Part shown: positions 61,401 to 64,000 of the stretch, in pieces
Numbering within the stretch: the first letter of the stretch is position 1
Layout: every line of letters begins with the position of its first letter
Assembly (NCBI GenBank): GCA_034401135.1
Contig: JAWZSP010000004.1
Coordinates: 1,302,001-1,366,000 of the forward strand
DNA length: 64,000 nucleotides
DNA from: Volutella citrinella
Taxonomy: Eukaryota; Ascomycota; Sordariomycetes; Hypocreales; Nectriaceae
Reading direction: 5' to 3'
The notes under the pieces: generated by a model
What the model was told of the DNA's origin: nothing
What the model saw: the letters and a program-made list of their open reading frames with translations, nothing else
Databases searched by the model: none
Program-made: the position numbers and the translations under genes

Positions 61401-63526
61401 GGTAATTATTCCATGGCGGCGGCGGCGGCGGCTTGGACGGCGGCTCCTCGCGAGCTGGCCGATTGGCTAGGGCGGCTGTTGCTGCCGCTGAATCATGACT
61501 GGGGACGGACGGACATCATGTGCAGCGACTGGTCAGACTCGTCTCGTTTTGTATAGCGGGCGGATAACGGTAGCATTTGAGATGGAGACCGGATGCGCCG
61601 CGTATGCGAATATTGGTGCTGAATGTGATGATGACGGCAGCTGTCAGCCAGTGACTGGTCTAGGTAGTTCAGCTGCTGCGTCGTCGTCCCTCTCTGTTGC
61701 CTCTTCTGTTGCCTCTTCTCCTTTGGGCAGCCCCCGCGTCGTCATTGGCCTTGGCTGATGAGGGGCAGGGAGGGACGAGACGAGACAACTTTCGGCGGAT
61801 ACCAGCGGACCGGGTAGAGCTGAAAAGGATGGATGGATGGATGACGTTTTAACTTGTCAGTTCTATCCGTCTCAGTCACCAGGCTGGTGGTGTTGGTTTT
61901 GGTTATCAACTCGCAGGGGGAAAGAACAGCAGTCGCTCCGAGCTATGCATGTGCCTCCTTCCATGTCTGTGTAGGTCGCTACGCACCCACACCCACTCAC
62001 TCACTCAAGCCCTCAGCACTCACCTGCATGCAGGCAACGTCTACACTAGTATGTACATTACTGCAGCAATATGCACCTATGTTATACGTTTGGGGCAGAA
62101 TGGATACGCCATTGGCCGCCTAGAATGCTCGAATCGGGACGAGGCCACACCATCTTTGGCGCTTGACAGGTGTGTGCTGCATTGGTGGGTGCAGCGTGGT
62201 CAGGTCAGCTTTTTATCGGGCTTCCCATGACGCCCCCTCCCCCATCCATCCCCCATCCATCCCCCCTCATCCGGGTGAATCGCAACCTACATGGCTCCCC
62301 TCCTGCCCCCCCCGGAACGCATCGCGTGTCACTCGCTCGGACCAGACCATCGCCGCTGGCTGACTTGCATGCAAACCCTGCTCGACCACTGCTGGGCCAT
62401 GGAGGTACCGGATTCATCAGAGGTACATGGGCGTTCACAGCCCCAGTACTCGGCCGCTACAAGCAGAGCCCGACAAGGAACATCTCACACCGGACACGGC
62501 GCACCGCCGCACCGGTGACCGCACCGGAAACCAGGCACCGGACACCCGACACCGGACACCGGGGCTGGCTACCGAAAACAGAAGCTGGGCTTCCGGTGAC
62601 CCGTTCGCTAGTTGCGAGGCTCGAGGGTGTGAATTATTAACTAAGATAGGTAGTTCGTACAAAAATTGCTAATGTAGTACACGAATGTAGCCGGCATCAC
62701 CATCTCCAGGTGATGCCCGTATTATCAGCCCTGGCCTGGCCAGGACTTGGGTCCCCACAAGGCCGACTGCCATGGCATGGCATGGCATTGCATGGTTGGT
62801 GGTGCCGTAGGCCGCGGGCGATGCTGATGCCGCGCCCGCTTGCGACTGACGGCATGTGATTCGTATAAGAGGCAAGCCGCCATCGCCGAGCTGAGCTGCT
62901 TAATCGTACGTTGACTCATCGTCATGGCCGTGACGCCAAGCATCTCAGTCCTCGCAAGCGGTGCGGCATGCCAACACCGACTCGCCCGCACTTGAACCAC
63001 AACTGCCCTCCCACTTTGTAACATGCCGGAACCACGACAGCGTCACTCGACAAGTTGAGCCTCCTTTCCTGTCGCCATCTCCGAAGCCTAAACCAAACAG
63101 CCTCCGTTTAATGTGGTCGGCACGGACACGGCAACAAACCAACGCCCTCGCTGTGCTCAAAATGTCCATTATGCCGGCGCATCCGGTTTCCCCTCCACCC
63201 CAAAACTCCTCCGTGCCGTTAATCCGAAAAAGCGAGTGTGTCCAGACAGACTCCATGGATGATGTCGTAAAACAAAAGAAGAAAACACCGCTATTCCCAA
63301 TGCTGGTTATGATGGAGGCCACGGCTCCTCCCCCTCTACCTCTCCCTCTCTTTGTTCCGCCGTGGGTGTGATTCTGATGATGGGTCGTGGCATTACGTCG
63401 TCCAGCTGAGTTCGTCCATGTCTGTTTCTTCCTCAATTGATGAGATTTCGTCCTTTCTCAGCTTCAAATCTGCCTGTGGCTCCTCTTTCTTCCTTTCCGA
63501 GGAATTAATAGGCACCCGCACTGGCT
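58495..63526. other. 5.0-kb gene-free convergent region between HMT1 and LAG1
   Basis: No gene is supported between the two converging stop codons. Only short frames occur. Contents noted: GGAT-type tetranucleotide tracts at about 61188-61212 and 61829-61845, a GGC trinucleotide tract near 61416-61432, TACGGAGTA at 60122-60130, CATGG repeats near 62771-62795, and an imperfect ACCGGACACC-type repeat cluster near 62520-62560. The last few hundred bases should be the LAG1 3' untranslated region. Confidence 0.55.
61188..61212. repeat. GGAT tetranucleotide tract
   Basis: Imperfect GATG/GGAT repeats of about 25 bp. Similar short tracts occur near 49655-49685 and 61829-61845, all in gene-free DNA. 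Confidence 0.8.
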
Positions 63527-64000
63527 CTAGTTCTTCACGGCCTTGCCATTGGCGTGCCCGTTGACTTTTCCATTGGCCTGTCCGTTGGTCTTTTCGTCGC
63601 TGGCCTTGCCGTTGCCGTTGGCGTGGCCATTGCTGTGGCCATTGGCATCGCCCGGGATCAACGGCTTGCCCTCCTCCGACTCCTCCGTCTCTGCATCCTC
63701 TTCGTCATCCGATCGGTCGTCGGCCAGCTCCTTGCCAAAGACGAAACGATAGGCGATGCGAAGGATACAGTACAACCAGAACAGGTTGAGTGCCTGCAGG
63801 GCGGAAAGAAGGGTCGTGGTGATGACCTGGCCAAGTCGGCACTTGAAATATCCTCCTGCCCAATCGAGATAAAATGGTCCAACAGTCTCATACTCGGTGA
63901 GCAGTGACACGATGATCTTGAGGTTGATGTAGTGGCGAAGGTAAATCCAGACACCCACGAACAGGACGAAAAACGGGTCCAGAAGAGGGTGGTCAATGTA
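63527..64000 (-). CDS. lag1: Ceramide synthase (Lag1/Lac1 family), C-terminal part (runs off right edge)
   Basis: The visible 157 codons on the minus strand are the end of a TLC-domain sphingosine N-acyltransferase, the ER enzyme that joins a fatty acyl-CoA to a sphingoid base. The segment begins YIDHPLLDPFFVLFVGVW, continues YLRHYINLKIIVSLLTEYE and YFKCRLGQVITTTLLSALQA, and ends its last membrane helix at LFWLYCILRIAYRFVFGKE. These are characteristic of fungal Lag1 proteins. An acidic stretch with DDRSDDEEDAETEE follows, then an Asn/Gly/Ala-rich tail of NGHANG type and a final AVKN. The acidic cluster is a plausible casein-kinase-2 target, as in yeast ceramide synthases. The catalytic Lag motif with its two His is outside the window. 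No intron is needed in the visible part. Confidence 0.93.
   Translation of the reverse strand, partial: YIDHPLLDPFFVLFVGVWIYLRHYINLKIIVSLLTEYETVGPFYLDWAGGYFKCRLGQVITTTLLSALQALNLFWLYCILRIAYRFVFGKELADDRSDDEEDAETEESEEGKPLIPGDANGHSNGHANGNGKASDEKTNGQANGKVNGHANGKAVKN

Overview
The window is nuclear DNA of a filamentous ascomycete, most likely a Sordariomycete of the order Hypocreales. Protein-coding genes are split by short introns (40 to 140 bp) with GTANGT-like donors, CTAAC/CTGAC branch sites and AG acceptors. TrpC is the trifunctional fungal form, the G-alpha is the 353-residue group I fungal type, and a DUF3716 protein and an HMT1-type ABC half-transporter are present. I see no bacterial features, no rRNA, no convincing tRNA, no CRISPR array and no intact transposon. 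Species cannot be fixed from the sequence alone. Layout: a compact left part (1-18.0 kb) carries NUP188 (partial, minus), trpC, a BRCT-domain protein, USE1, CWC21, CDC123, a DUF3716 protein with coding minisatellites, a bacterial-type amino-acid racemase and a group I G-alpha gene. An 8.4-kb gene-free stretch (18.0-26.4 kb) follows. A second compact block (26.4-42.4 kb) carries a DUF1771/Smr protein ending in a CaaX box, KTI12, a two-exon gene of unknown function, CDC48, a small protein with a faint ENY2/Sus1-like pattern, and a full-length ABC-C transporter. A 12.9-kb gene-free stretch (42.4-55.3 kb) separates this from an HMT1-type ABC half-transporter at 55.3-58.5 kb. After 5 kb of empty convergent intergenic DNA, the 3' end of a LAG1-type ceramide synthase enters from the right edge. 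How the genes relate: most are housekeeping (nuclear pore, tryptophan synthesis, splicing, eIF2 assembly, ER SNARE, tRNA wobble modification through Elongator, p97/Cdc48 unfoldase, sphingolipid synthesis) and do not form a pathway cluster. The two ABC transporters face away from each other across the largest gene desert. Cross-pathway-control elements (TGASTCA) sit in the trpC promoter and twice in the CWC21/CDC123 divergent promoter. No dramatic new system is evident. The observations most worth following are a 6-nt start exon in KTI12, an in-frame stop-free 54-nt intron in CDC48, the ENY2-like small protein, the CaaX-tailed Smr protein, and two large gene deserts, one of which looks transcribed and spliced. 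All exon boundaries were derived by eye from splice signals and protein-family continuity; no alignment or search was run.
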